DNA of 59,809 nucleotides from Lacticaseibacillus hulanensis. Lineage in GTDB: Bacteria > Bacillota > Bacilli > Lactobacillales > Lactobacillaceae. The stretch is from assembly GCF_004010095.1 (NCBI RefSeq), contig NZ_RRYD01000010.1, forward strand, positions 1 through 59,809, given 5' to 3'. The notes below the pieces were generated by a model, which saw only the letters and a program-made list of their open reading frames with translations, did not search any database and was not told where the DNA came from. A program made the translations under genes and the position numbers. This document shows, in pieces, positions 35,426 to 43,036 of this stretch (position 1 is its first letter; every line of letters begins with the position of its first letter).

Positions 35426-36172
35426 TTACTGTGCGCGTTGCTCTTCGATTCGGTGCGCGATTAATTCCATCAGGTAGACAACTGGCACTTGGGTCGTCAG
35501 GTTCAGGTCACCGTGTTTTAGCTCCGGCATGTAGTAGCTAATCACCAGATCGCTCATCTGCGCGAGCCGTGAATTGCCGTGATTAGTAACCGCAATGATT
35601 TTCACCGGGTCAGGTTGCACCTTGGTCACGAGTTCAATTACCTGCTTGGTTTCACCCGACACCGACATGATGAAGATGACCGTGTTCTTGGGCAGCGGGT
35701 TGCCTGATGGGAATGGCTGGAACACATCCCCAATCGGTAGCGCCAGCTTTCCGGCGTTCGACAAATACCGCGCGCCGTATTCAGATAGCGAGCTACCACT
35801 ACCAATTCCGTAAAACAGAACCAGTGGTGCATCGTTAATCAGCTTAATCGCCTGATCAATCAGCTTGTTGAAGTCAGTCGAATTGACCTTGTTGAAAAAA
35901 TCGGCTAGCGGCACCGTGATGTCGTAGGACTCAGCCGGCTGGTTTTCGCGCAGTGAGTTGCGCTGATACTGCTTCAGTGCGAAGCGAAGTTCAGAGTATC
36001 CGTCGTAACCCATCTTGTTTGCAAAGCGCAGAATCGTGGTCGTGCTCACGTGGGCCTTGCTTGCCAGCTCACGAATTGTCATCTTGCCCACTTCATCCTG
36101 GTGCCGGTTGATGTAGTTATACGTGACCGTCTCCAGTTCATTCAGCGTCTGTAGCTTGTCATATGGAAACAT
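35426..36172 (-). CDS. RpiR/MurR-family transcriptional regulator with SIS domain
   Basis: A 248-aa regulator. Residues 1-75 are the RpiR helix-turn-helix (TIRELASKAHVSTTTILRFANKMGYDGYSELR); residues 105-235 are a SIS sugar-phosphate-binding domain (FYGIGSGSSLSEYGARY and IIAVTNHGNSRLAQMSD). It probably senses a phosphorylated product of the adjoining beta-glucoside pathway and controls the operon downstream. A TTG two codons earlier lies only two bases after AGGAGG, so the ATG at 36172 is preferred. It is separated from the IIC gene by its own terminator and by the cre sites. Confidence 0.93.
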   Translation of the reverse strand: MFPYDKLQTLNELETVTYNYINRHQDEVGKMTIRELASKAHVSTTTILRFANKMGYDGYSELRFALKQYQRNSLRENQPAESYDITVPLADFFNKVNSTDFNKLIDQAIKLINDAPLVLFYGIGSGSSLSEYGARYLSNAGKLALPIGDVFQPFPSGNPLPKNTVIFIMSVSGETKQVIELVTKVQPDPVKIIAVTNHGNSRLAQMSDLVISYYMPELKHGDLNLTTQVPVVYLMELIAHRIEEQRAQ

Positions 36173-36525
36173 TGACAATCCCTCCTGTTCGTTTTGTTCG
36201 TTTACGAAACATGTTCCGAAAAATTCGGCTACTTAGCTAGCCTTATCCTCCGTGCTCTGTTTGGCCCACCCCAAAATCCCAACATTGGCTATACCATTTG
36301 CTTCAGGCCACGATTGCTAGTTAGATTTTAACACAGAAAACGGATTCACTGTTTGCTCAATAATACACATATTTACGTGTGCGGAAAACAATAACGACTG
36401 TTCTATCTATGTCACGTTACAAGTCACGCAACTAAGGCTCAATTGCATATTTAATAACAGTTGGCGCTTGCCTGTGATTGCAGGGTGTCACAATTCTATT
36501 GTCTGCTAATCTTTGGTGGGCACAC
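36173..36525. other. Gene-free interval upstream of rpiR
   Basis: About 350 nt with no supportable ORF. It holds the near-palindrome TTCGTTTACGAA (36199-36210) just before the rpiR ribosome binding site, a possible autoregulatory operator. No remnant of the missing sigma-54 C-terminus was recognised here. Confidence 0.4.
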
Positions 36526-36560
36526 AAAAAGCGCGCACCGCATCGCGGTACACGCTTTGA
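36526..36560 (-). terminator. Terminator of the sigma-54-like gene
   Basis: On the minus strand AAAGCG-TGT-ACCGC pairs with GCGGT-GCG-CGCTTT, followed by TTTTTG. It starts 5 nt after the stop codon, leaving no room for the missing RpoN-box domain. Confidence 0.8.
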
Positions 36561-36565
36561 CTTGT

Positions 36566-37624
36566 TTATCGGTGTGAGAAGAACTTGGACAGCGGCATGG
36601 TTTCGCCCTGCCAGCGCAGGTAGTGACCGTTTAGCGCCCGGTGGATTTGCCCCGCGTTAAGCTTGGTTGCGGCAACCGCATCGCGCACAATTAACTTACG
36701 CAGCGGCTCACCATTCACGAAGTAATCGCGCTGCGAATTAGCGATGTACTCGCCGACCGTCAGGAGAATTTCGTAACGCTTCTTCAGGTTGAACTCGAGG
36801 TAATCGTAATCCTTGCGTTGTTGCGACAAGAAGCGCCGCAGCTTGCCATCACGGCTCTTCACAAGCTCGCCGTAATAGTCCTCATCGAAGGCAACGCGCA
36901 CCATGCTTTCGCGCAGGAGCTGCACTAGCGGCTCTCCGTTTTCGATAGTCACGCCGAGCTCCGGCACCGCGGTGCGCACGCGTGGCTGCGCATAGTAGCT
37001 GCCCGGTGCGGGTGATAGCCGCTTAATCCGCGCCACCGCCGCCGAAATCTCATCAACGCTAACGCCAAACTGCTGGCACAGCAGGTCGGTCGCGTTATCC
37101 GCCACCGCGGGCAGTGCCTGACTAACGATGTCACGGACCAGACTCGGCGTGCTCGGGTCAGCATCCAGTTGTAGCAGCAGGCACTCACGCAAATCGCGCG
37201 CACCAACCCCAGTGGGGTCGAGCGTCTGCAAAATCGCCAAGGCATCTTGGGCGGTCTGGTGGTCACAACCAATCGCGTTTTCCACTTCTTTAAGTGGCGT
37301 CCGCAAGTACCCGTCCGGTTCCAGGTAACCAATCAGGTCAATGAGCACCTTGCGCAGCGGCACGTCCCGGAATTCCAAATAAACTTGTTCAAGCAAGTAG
37401 TCGTCCAGCGTCTGGTCGGACCCATTCTCACCGCTGAGCCAGTCATCGTCGGTATCGACCGCGCCCGTGCGAATAACGGGCGGATCGGTCACCTTCAGGA
37501 ATGGATTATCCAACTCTAATTCGTGCAGGCCCCTGGTGAGCGCCAATGGTGGTGCCTGCATCAGGCCTCCTGCATTACCAAAATGTAGTTTTTCTGTTGC
37601 TACAGCCGTGTCAGATTCTTTCAT
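36566..37624 (-). CDS. rpoN: Sigma-54 (RpoN)-like protein lacking the C-terminal RpoN box
   Basis: A 352-aa protein. The core-binding domain is clear (LDPTGVGARDLRECLLLQL, about residues 133-151). The DNA-binding domain aligns through its first helices up to the conserved LxxFFS and then stops. About 75 residues that hold the second part of the domain and the ARRTVAKYRE-type RpoN box, which reads the -24 element, are absent. Region I is short and diverged: only ELELDNPFL is recognisable, without the Gln/Leu-rich activator-interaction repeats. The ATG at 37624 has GAGGTG upstream; the frame is open 46 codons further. A terminator follows the stop directly, so this is a clean truncation. It may be decayed, or a core-binding antagonist. 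Confidence 0.8.
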   Translation of the reverse strand: MKESDTAVATEKLHFGNAGGLMQAPPLALTRGLHELELDNPFLKVTDPPVIRTGAVDTDDDWLSGENGSDQTLDDYLLEQVYLEFRDVPLRKVLIDLIGYLEPDGYLRTPLKEVENAIGCDHQTAQDALAILQTLDPTGVGARDLRECLLLQLDADPSTPSLVRDIVSQALPAVADNATDLLCQQFGVSVDEISAAVARIKRLSPAPGSYYAQPRVRTAVPELGVTIENGEPLVQLLRESMVRVAFDEDYYGELVKSRDGKLRRFLSQQRKDYDYLEFNLKKRYEILLTVGEYIANSQRDYFVNGEPLRKLIVRDAVAATKLNAGQIHRALNGHYLRWQGETMPLSKFFSHR

Positions 37625-37814
37625 CACGTTCACCTCGTCCTCACTTATTCTTACATCTAGCTTAGCCGTTTGCGAAACCGCTTGCAAGACTTGTATTATC
37701 AGCCCGAAAGTGCTTACACAAGCTCCGCCGCCCCACCGATTATTTCCGGGTCTCATCTGCAAATTTTATGGCCAATTATCCGCACTATTTATCCGGTACG
37801 CGCGCCCAAATTTA

Positions 37815-37838
37815 AACCTTCCGCTAAGGTTTTTTTCA
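37815..37838 (+). terminator. Orphan terminator-like hairpin
   Basis: AACCTT/AAGGTT stem with a short loop followed by TTTTT on the + strand. No + strand gene precedes it, so it may end a short antisense or leader transcript, or be chance. Confidence 0.35.
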
Positions 37839-37899
37839 ATTATTAGAATCCGCGCGCATCATTTGACTAAACGCTTTATAATGAAATTAGGGCAGGTGA

Positions 37900-38048
37900 C
37901 TGTACCTAATTCCGCGCGGAGCTCTCCGGTAGCAACTTTCCGGAGTAGGAGCACGCGGACAATTAACGAAAATGGCGAAGTTAGCCATCCCTAAACGTGC
38001 GGCGAGCACGCCGTACCAATCATTCAAACATTTAAGAGGCTGAAAAGC
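37900..38048 (+). promoter_or_regulatory. Highly structured leader of the methyltransferase gene
   Basis: After a TATAAT hexamer (37877-37882) come three hairpins: a long one with CCGCG/CGCGG, GCTC/GAGC and CTCCGG/CCGGAG (37912-37958), ATGGC/GCCAT (37972-37988) and a CGGC/GCCG hairpin (about 37999-38014). The gene starts at 38049. The structures could form a riboswitch or an antibiotic-type attenuator. No leader peptide was found with confidence. Confidence 0.45.
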
Positions 38049-38855
38049 ATGGACAAAATAATAAACCCCGACGCTGTCCGGCAGCAGTACGCAAATGATC
38101 ACAACCTGATGATTCGCGCGCACTTCCACCAGCGTTTCAACACCAATCACGAAGATTTGCGTGACTGGTTCTTTGAGCACGCTAACGTTACGAACGCAAA
38201 ACGGATTCTTGAGGTCGGTTGCGGCAACGGTGACCTGTGGCAGGACCACCTTGACCTGCTCCCACTGGATGCAACCCTCACGCTCTCCGATTTTGCAGTT
38301 GGCATTCTCCAGCAGGCGCAAACCCGCTTTGCAAACAACAAGCAGGTGAGCGTCGTGCAGGTAGACGTTCAGGAGATTCCGTTCCCGGACAACAGCTTCG
38401 ACGTTGTCATCGCCAACCACGTTCTGCACCACATTCCGAACATTCCTGCCGCGCTCGACGAAATCAAGCGCGTGCTGCGTCCCGGTGGCACCCTGTACGC
38501 CATGGCCAATGGCACGAACGGGCTGGAGCATTTCCTCCACAGCGCCATTCGGAAGGTCGAACCAACGTCAACGGCATTCGCCGAAAACCTGCCGTTCAAC
38601 CTGCAAAACGGGGCGGAACTGCTGCGACGCAACTTCCAAGACATCACGCTGACGCAGTACCCCAACAGTCTGCACGTCACCGATCCACACGCCATTGTGG
38701 AATACGTGGCCTCAACGAAGGAAATGCAGCCGGGCATCACCACGGAACTACTGGCCGAACTGGATAATTATTTTGCCGGTCAAGCCAAACGCAACGGTGG
38801 CGCCATCGACATCAAGAAAGAAATTGGGTTGTTCACCGCGACTGCTTCTAAGTAA
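38049..38855 (+). CDS. Class I SAM-dependent methyltransferase
   Basis: A 268-aa Rossmann-fold methyltransferase. Motif I is ILEVGCGNGD (about residues 53-62), motif II has the acidic LSDFAVGIL, motif IV is SFDVVIANHVLHH, and post-motif VLRPGGTLY follows. It resembles ubiE/COQ5-like small-molecule methyltransferases. Substrate is unknown. The start is ATG with AAGAGGC upstream. It stands alone behind a structured leader, an arrangement seen for some induced resistance or metabolite genes. Confidence 0.9.
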   Translation: MDKIINPDAVRQQYANDHNLMIRAHFHQRFNTNHEDLRDWFFEHANVTNAKRILEVGCGNGDLWQDHLDLLPLDATLTLSDFAVGILQQAQTRFANNKQVSVVQVDVQEIPFPDNSFDVVIANHVLHHIPNIPAALDEIKRVLRPGGTLYAMANGTNGLEHFLHSAIRKVEPTSTAFAENLPFNLQNGAELLRRNFQDITLTQYPNSLHVTDPHAIVEYVASTKEMQPGITTELLAELDNYFAGQAKRNGGAIDIKKEIGLFTATASK

Positions 38856-38898
38856 CGGCATCACAGCCAAGCTAGCACCGCGCTAATTTTTAACAAAC

Positions 38899-38979
38899 TG
38901 GCGGGTGCTTGGTTTGGTGTACCCCAAAGTGGGCCAAAATATGGTAATTTGGCCCCGACTATTTACTAAGCACCCGCCA
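38899..38979. other. Possible three-way-junction RNA element
   Basis: A perfect 12-bp outer stem (TGGCGGGTGCTT/AAGCACCCGCCA) encloses two hairpins, TTTGG/CCAAA (38913-38928) and GGCCAAA/TTTGGCC (38932-38954), with a single-stranded stretch before the closing arm. It lies between the methyltransferase gene and the DUF4097-like gene. There is no T-run on either side, so it is not a standard terminator. Confidence 0.6.
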
Positions 38980-39014
38980 ATAGCTTAAACTGATAACGGT
39001 TTCTAGATGACGCA

Positions 39015-39719
39015 GTGCAACTATTCGGGGTGGATATTTTGGTAAATATTGTAATTCTCATTATCGTAGTTCTCGTTGCGGCGGTAATCGGCGCATTCCT
39101 TGGCGTGTCCAGTTACAAAAAGGGGCACCAAGCCACCGCACCAGGGGGCAAGGTCAATCAGTACACCAGCTTTGCCCAGAAGTTCGACGCAAACATCACC
39201 ACCATTAATTGGGACATTCGCACGGCCTTTTTAACCATCGAGCCGGGCCCACAATTCGACGTTAAAATCGACAACACCGCCGTCGATCAATTCAACCTCA
39301 CCCGCAGTGGCCACAAGCTCGTGTTGCAGCAACAAGAACCCCTGCAGCAGCTCGTCGACATTCCCCAATCACCGAGCGTCACCATCACCGTACCCAAGGC
39401 TGTGCACATCGAGGCCACCCAGCTGAACGGGACGCTCAAGATTCACGACGTCACGCTTTCGAGCATCGACTTGAACCACCTTAACGGCACGACCATCATC
39501 ACGAACACCAAAATCAGCGACGGCATCATTACCAAGAAGAACGGCGCCACCCGCCTGGATGACGTCACCATCCCCGGCCTGCGCGTGGCCATCAAAACCG
39601 GGCGCCTGAACCTGAATGGCACTGCCTACGTTGGCGCTGATTTGCCCTATGATGACGGCAACGACACGCAACTTGATATTCAGTGCACGAATGGCCAAGT
39701 TACCGTAACGACAAAATAG
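39015..39719 (+). CDS. Membrane-anchored DUF4097-like protein
   Basis: A protein of up to 234 aa. One N-terminal TM helix (about residues 9-32) is followed by an extracytoplasmic or cytoplasmic domain rich in short beta strands with the repeating pattern of the DUF4097 / putative adhesin beta-helix (LNGTLKIHDVTLSSIDLNHLNGTT). Function is unknown; such proteins often belong to envelope-stress loci. The start is uncertain: GTG at 39015 has no good ribosome binding site, and TTG at 39039 with GGGGTGG is an alternative that shortens the protein by eight residues. It is probably monocistronic. Confidence 0.72.
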   Translation: MQLFGVDILVNIVILIIVVLVAAVIGAFLGVSSYKKGHQATAPGGKVNQYTSFAQKFDANITTINWDIRTAFLTIEPGPQFDVKIDNTAVDQFNLTRSGHKLVLQQQEPLQQLVDIPQSPSVTITVPKAVHIEATQLNGTLKIHDVTLSSIDLNHLNGTTIITNTKISDGIITKKNGATRLDDVTIPGLRVAIKTGRLNLNGTAYVGADLPYDDGNDTQLDIQCTNGQVTVTTK

Positions 39720-39756
39720 TTTAAAGCAGTATCAACTAAATAACACACTAACAATA

Positions 39757-39793
39757 AGGCACCACAGCCTAGCAGTCATACTTTGGTGCCTTA
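39757..39793. terminator. Hairpin after the DUF4097-like gene
   Basis: A perfect 9-bp stem, AAGGCACCA/TGGTGCCTT, with a 19-nt loop, 38 nt after the stop codon. The T-tract is poor (TTAACCTTA), so termination is probably partial. Confidence 0.5.
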
Positions 39794-39814
39794 ACCTTAC
39801 GCACGGCGGCCTAC

Positions 39815-39866
39815 ACAAAAACAACGCGTTACGTGAACGACAATAGTTCACGTAACGCGTTGTTTA
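39815..39866 (-). terminator. Strong terminator of the 73-aa acidic protein gene
   Basis: A perfect 19-bp inverted repeat, AACAACGCGTTACGTGAAC and its complement, with a 7-nt loop, followed on the minus strand by TTTTTGTG. Confidence 0.9.
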
Positions 39867-39930
39867 GTTGGACTAAATTATCAACCTATTGGCCGACATT
39901 TACTCTGTGCGTAAGTAGCCGAGTTGGTGG

Positions 39931-40152
39931 TTACTTCTTCAAAAGCTTTTCAGCCAAGGCCTTTACTTCATCGTCGGACATGTCCAGAGTTGGCTTCATG
40001 TCGACAACAGTCTTGTCAGTGTCCTTGGCGTTCTTCTCCATGTAGTAGTCCCACAAAGCATCACGCACTGGGGTTTCCGAGTCGCTCCAGTCAAACACCG
40101 CGTTCATTGGTTCATCAAGCACAGCCGTCTTTGCTACATCTACTTCAGCCAT
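39931..40152 (-). CDS. Small acidic protein of unknown function
   Basis: A 73-aa soluble, strongly acidic protein ending in a Lys-rich helix (ALAEKLLKK). There is no Cys, signal peptide or TM helix. The ribosome binding site is near-ideal (TAGGAGGTAAC, then ATG), and a perfect 19-bp terminator follows, which together suggest an abundant transcript. I do not recognise the family. Small acidic proteins of this kind are often stress-induced or bind a basic partner, but that is a guess. Confidence 0.75.
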   Translation of the reverse strand: MAEVDVAKTAVLDEPMNAVFDWSDSETPVRDALWDYYMEKNAKDTDKTVVDMKPTLDMSDDEVKALAEKLLKK

Positions 40153-40452
40153 AATTGTTACCTCCTAAAATTGGTGATTACTGTTTACAAACATATTGTA
40201 AGACCATCTACCGAACATGGCACAAGAATAAGAGGCTTTTAATCAAAAACGGCAAATTTGCGGCAATTATTCGGTGGTGTCGCACGAAACGTTGACTTTC
40301 AAAAAGCACTTGACCACAAATATCCGGAACCATTATCCGTGATTCTGCATACCACAACCGCCACTGCCTGACAAAATACGGTTCACCGCCTTCGCAATTA
40401 GACCTACAATTAGTGTACGGAGTGTTCCACCAAATCTGTTTTGCCAAAGGAT

Positions 40453-41700
40453 ATGAGCCAATTGGATTTTTTCAGCAGCACCTTCTCATCGTTAAGGGTC
40501 CCAAACTTTCGCTATTTTTGGCTCGGTCAATGCGTCTCCGTCATGGGCACCTGGATTCAGCGCACCGCCCAAACCTGGCTCGTGTACCAGATGACCAGAT
40601 CCGCTTTGCTCGTCGGAGTGCTGGCGGCCGCCCAGTTCCTGCCGATTCTGCTACTGACACTTGTGGCCGGCACGCTGATTGACCGCTACCCGAAGCGCAA
40701 CATCCTCATCATCACCCAGGCCGGCTTCTTGGTCCTCGGCGTGATAATGACCGCCATCGTTTACCTAAATGTTGTGCAATACTGGATGGTGCTGCTCATC
40801 GCGCTCGGTTACGGTGTTCTCCAGAGCTTCGACACACCCACGCGTCAGTCCTTTGTCGTCGAGCTTGTGGGGCACAAAAACCTGATGAACGGCATCGCGC
40901 TGAACTCGACGGTGTTCAACTTGGCCAAAATCGCGGGACCGTCAATCGCTGGGATGCTCATGGTGCAGTTTTCTGTCGGCTTTTGCTTCTTGGTCGACGC
41001 CATCAGCTACCTGGCCGTGCTCCTCGGTCTATTTTTGATTCACCAGCAGCACGTTGTCGCCGCTCCCTCGCACCAACGGATGTGGACCGACGTACTGGAC
41101 GGACTGGGTTACGTTTGGCAGCACGCCAACATTCGCCTCAGCGCTGAGCTCATGATTATCGTCTGCACGCTGAATTACAACAACAACGTCATCATCCCCA
41201 TCTTTGCCAAGGAGGTCCTCCACTCCGGAGCCCAAACCTACGCCAATTTGCTGTCCGCCACCGGGATTGGGTCGCTGGTTGCAGCCATCCTGATGAGCTA
41301 CATGGCCAAGTTTGGCCTGCAGCGCAATATTTATTTGGCAGTTGCAATCGGTACGGCGAGTCTGCAAGCCCTGATGCTCGTCGTGCGCGCGTACATCCCC
41401 GCAATGATTTTGATGGTGTTAATTGGCTTTTGCAACATGATTTTCCTCAACCAGTCCAACTCATCGTTCCAATTCGACATTCCGAGCAACCTGCGCGGCC
41501 GGGTCATGAGTGTGTACGTCCTGCTCAACCAGGGCACCACGCCCATCGGTAGCCTGTACTCCGGCAGCATCATGGATCTCGCCGGCGGGGTTTGGGGTTT
41601 CCCGGCGTGCGGCCTGCTCGCGCTGGTCCTGCTCGTGCCGACCCTCGTTGGCCACAAGCAACTGGTGCGTCAATGGTTGGGCGGCAGCCAAAAAGCTTAG
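40453..41700 (+). CDS. MFS exporter, enterobactin-exporter (EntS/MFS_3)-like
   Basis: A 415-aa 12-TM transporter. Motif A-like DRYPKRNILI lies between TM2 and TM3; the stretch GYGVLQSFDTPTRQSFVVELV is a hallmark of the EntS/MFS_3 group, which exports siderophores or drugs. The start is not secure: the ATG at 40453 is only two bases after AAAGGA, a TTG at 40441 lacks any ribosome binding site, and a TTG at 40462 has AAAGGA at ten bases. It is monocistronic, ending at a long bidirectional terminator shared with the sortase gene. Confidence 0.88.
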   Translation: MSQLDFFSSTFSSLRVPNFRYFWLGQCVSVMGTWIQRTAQTWLVYQMTRSALLVGVLAAAQFLPILLLTLVAGTLIDRYPKRNILIITQAGFLVLGVIMTAIVYLNVVQYWMVLLIALGYGVLQSFDTPTRQSFVVELVGHKNLMNGIALNSTVFNLAKIAGPSIAGMLMVQFSVGFCFLVDAISYLAVLLGLFLIHQQHVVAAPSHQRMWTDVLDGLGYVWQHANIRLSAELMIIVCTLNYNNNVIIPIFAKEVLHSGAQTYANLLSATGIGSLVAAILMSYMAKFGLQRNIYLAVAIGTASLQALMLVVRAYIPAMILMVLIGFCNMIFLNQSNSSFQFDIPSNLRGRVMSVYVLLNQGTTPIGSLYSGSIMDLAGGVWGFPACGLLALVLLVPTLVGHKQLVRQWLGGSQKA

Positions 41701-41719
41701 TCACCGCTGCATCAAGCAA

Positions 41720-41780
41720 AAACCCGGTAGTAAATCTTTGGCCAAAATGGTGGTCAAAGATTTACTGCCGGGTTTATTTT
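41720..41780. terminator. Long bidirectional terminator between MFS and sortase genes
   Basis: A stem of about 24 bp with two or three mismatches: AAACCCGG-AGTAAATCTTTG on one side and CAAAGATTTACT-CCGGGTTT on the other. It is flanked by A-rich and T-rich runs (GGGTTTATTTTTATTT). It ends the pilus operon. Confidence 0.9.
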
Positions 41781-42886
41781 TATTTCACCGTAAATCGTTT
41801 ATCGCGCCACTTGCGCACGTACGCCTTGCGCGGTTGAATGCCGCCTGCCTTTGCAACCAAGCGGTAATGGTCGCCGCGCAGCTCTGCGTGCACGCGGCCA
41901 GTTGCATCAGCGGTTAACTCCGCCACCACCTTGTGCCGCAAGCCGCGCTTAATCACCGTAACTTGTGCGTTCGGCACTACCGCCTGAGCCTTATCGTGCA
42001 CCACGTAATCCAGCACGTAACGGCCGCGTGCGACCAGTAGTCCGCGCACAAGCCGGGCGAGCAGGAGCAGCAACAGGATTGCCGCAAGCGTCCACGCAAC
42101 TAGCTTCAGTTTGTTGAGCAACTCAGCCCAGCGGGAGGCCGCGGCGTCCGCCTTGGTGTACGGCACACGTTTGCCGGTGATGAGTAGCCGGTGTGAATTA
42201 ATCATGTAGGGCGTGCACGTCATTAGCGTCACAATATCCTTACCCGGCTGAACCCGCAGCGCCTGCATCTGCGTTGGTTCAACCGTCTGGCGTTTGTAGA
42301 CCTGGTACGCCAGCGTTTTGTCGCCAATCTTGATGAAGAACTTATCCCCGTTTTTCAGTCGCGGCAGGTTCGTAAACAGTGTCGCGTTCGGAATCCCGCG
42401 GTGGGCCGAAATCACGGCGTGCGTGCTCTTGCCCCCAGTCGGGTAGCTGGTTCCATCCAGCAGGCAGGAGCCAAACTGCAGGAGCCAGTCGGTGGTGTGA
42501 TCGAAAACGGGTAGGCTCACCGCAATCTTGGGGATTGTCAGGTGCGCAATCGTCGCGTTGGTCAGTTTCTTCTGGTCACGCTTGGCGCTGACCTTCGCGT
42601 TGCCCTGCTCGCTGACGGATTGGTTGAACGTGCTGAGTCCCGGGGTCATTCCGCTTGCCGCCATCTGCCGGTTGCGCGCAACGTACCCCTCGTACTCCTT
42701 ACGCAGTGCCCGCTTGTTTTTCTTAGTTTCGTACGCCTGATAGCGGTCGATAACCTGCTGATTCTGGTAGGAAACCCACGCGTCACTCACAAACGGGTAA
42801 GCGACGACGCTGAGGCCAATGATAATCCACAGAACAATGAGCACATCAAAAATACCCAGCCGCTTTTTGGTTCGTTTGCGTTGCAC
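41780..42886 (-). CDS. srtC: Class C (pilus) sortase with an extra C-terminal domain
   Basis: A 368-aa membrane transpeptidase that joins pilin subunits by sorting-signal Thr to pilin Lys. Catalytic residues: His162 (SAHRG), Cys224 (TLMTCTPYMIN) and Arg233. TM helices are at 13-31 and 261-285, as in class C enzymes. Residues 286-368 form an unusual extension of about 80 aa with a beta-sandwich look (carboxypeptidase-regulatory/CnaB-like); by topology it should be cytoplasmic. No DPW/DPF lid motif was seen. The start is GTG with GGGGGG. It is the last gene of the complete pilus operon and is the only sortase in the window, so it probably serves both pili. Confidence 0.93.
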   Translation of the reverse strand: MQRKRTKKRLGIFDVLIVLWIIIGLSVVAYPFVSDAWVSYQNQQVIDRYQAYETKKNKRALRKEYEGYVARNRQMAASGMTPGLSTFNQSVSEQGNAKVSAKRDQKKLTNATIAHLTIPKIAVSLPVFDHTTDWLLQFGSCLLDGTSYPTGGKSTHAVISAHRGIPNATLFTNLPRLKNGDKFFIKIGDKTLAYQVYKRQTVEPTQMQALRVQPGKDIVTLMTCTPYMINSHRLLITGKRVPYTKADAAASRWAELLNKLKLVAWTLAAILLLLLLARLVRGLLVARGRYVLDYVVHDKAQAVVPNAQVTVIKRGLRHKVVAELTADATGRVHAELRGDHYRLVAKAGGIQPRKAYVRKWRDKRFTVK

Positions 42887-42909
42887 ATTATTCCCCCCAA
42901 TATGTAAAC

Positions 42910-42941
42910 GTAGGCGCGCAGGTAAAAGCCTACGCGCCTAC
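42910..42941 (-). other. GC-rich hairpin between backbone pilin and sortase genes
   Basis: A perfect 9-bp stem, GTAGGCGCG/CGCGCCTAC, extended by an inner AGG/CCT, with a 4-5-nt loop. No U-tract follows on the minus strand, so it could lower sortase expression relative to pilin by partial termination, or protect the pilin mRNA 3' end. Confidence 0.65.
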
Positions 42942-43036
42942 AATTATATCAGTTATGGTGCGCTTTCACGCCCAGATTCAGTTGCAACTCACCATAACTT
43001 AATTACTTTTCAAAATTACTGATTAACACCCGCAAA

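Noticed and set aside
40208..40447. 79-codon minus-strand frame upstream of the MFS exporter
   Set aside because: No ribosome binding site, irregular composition and position in the promoter region of two divergent genes.
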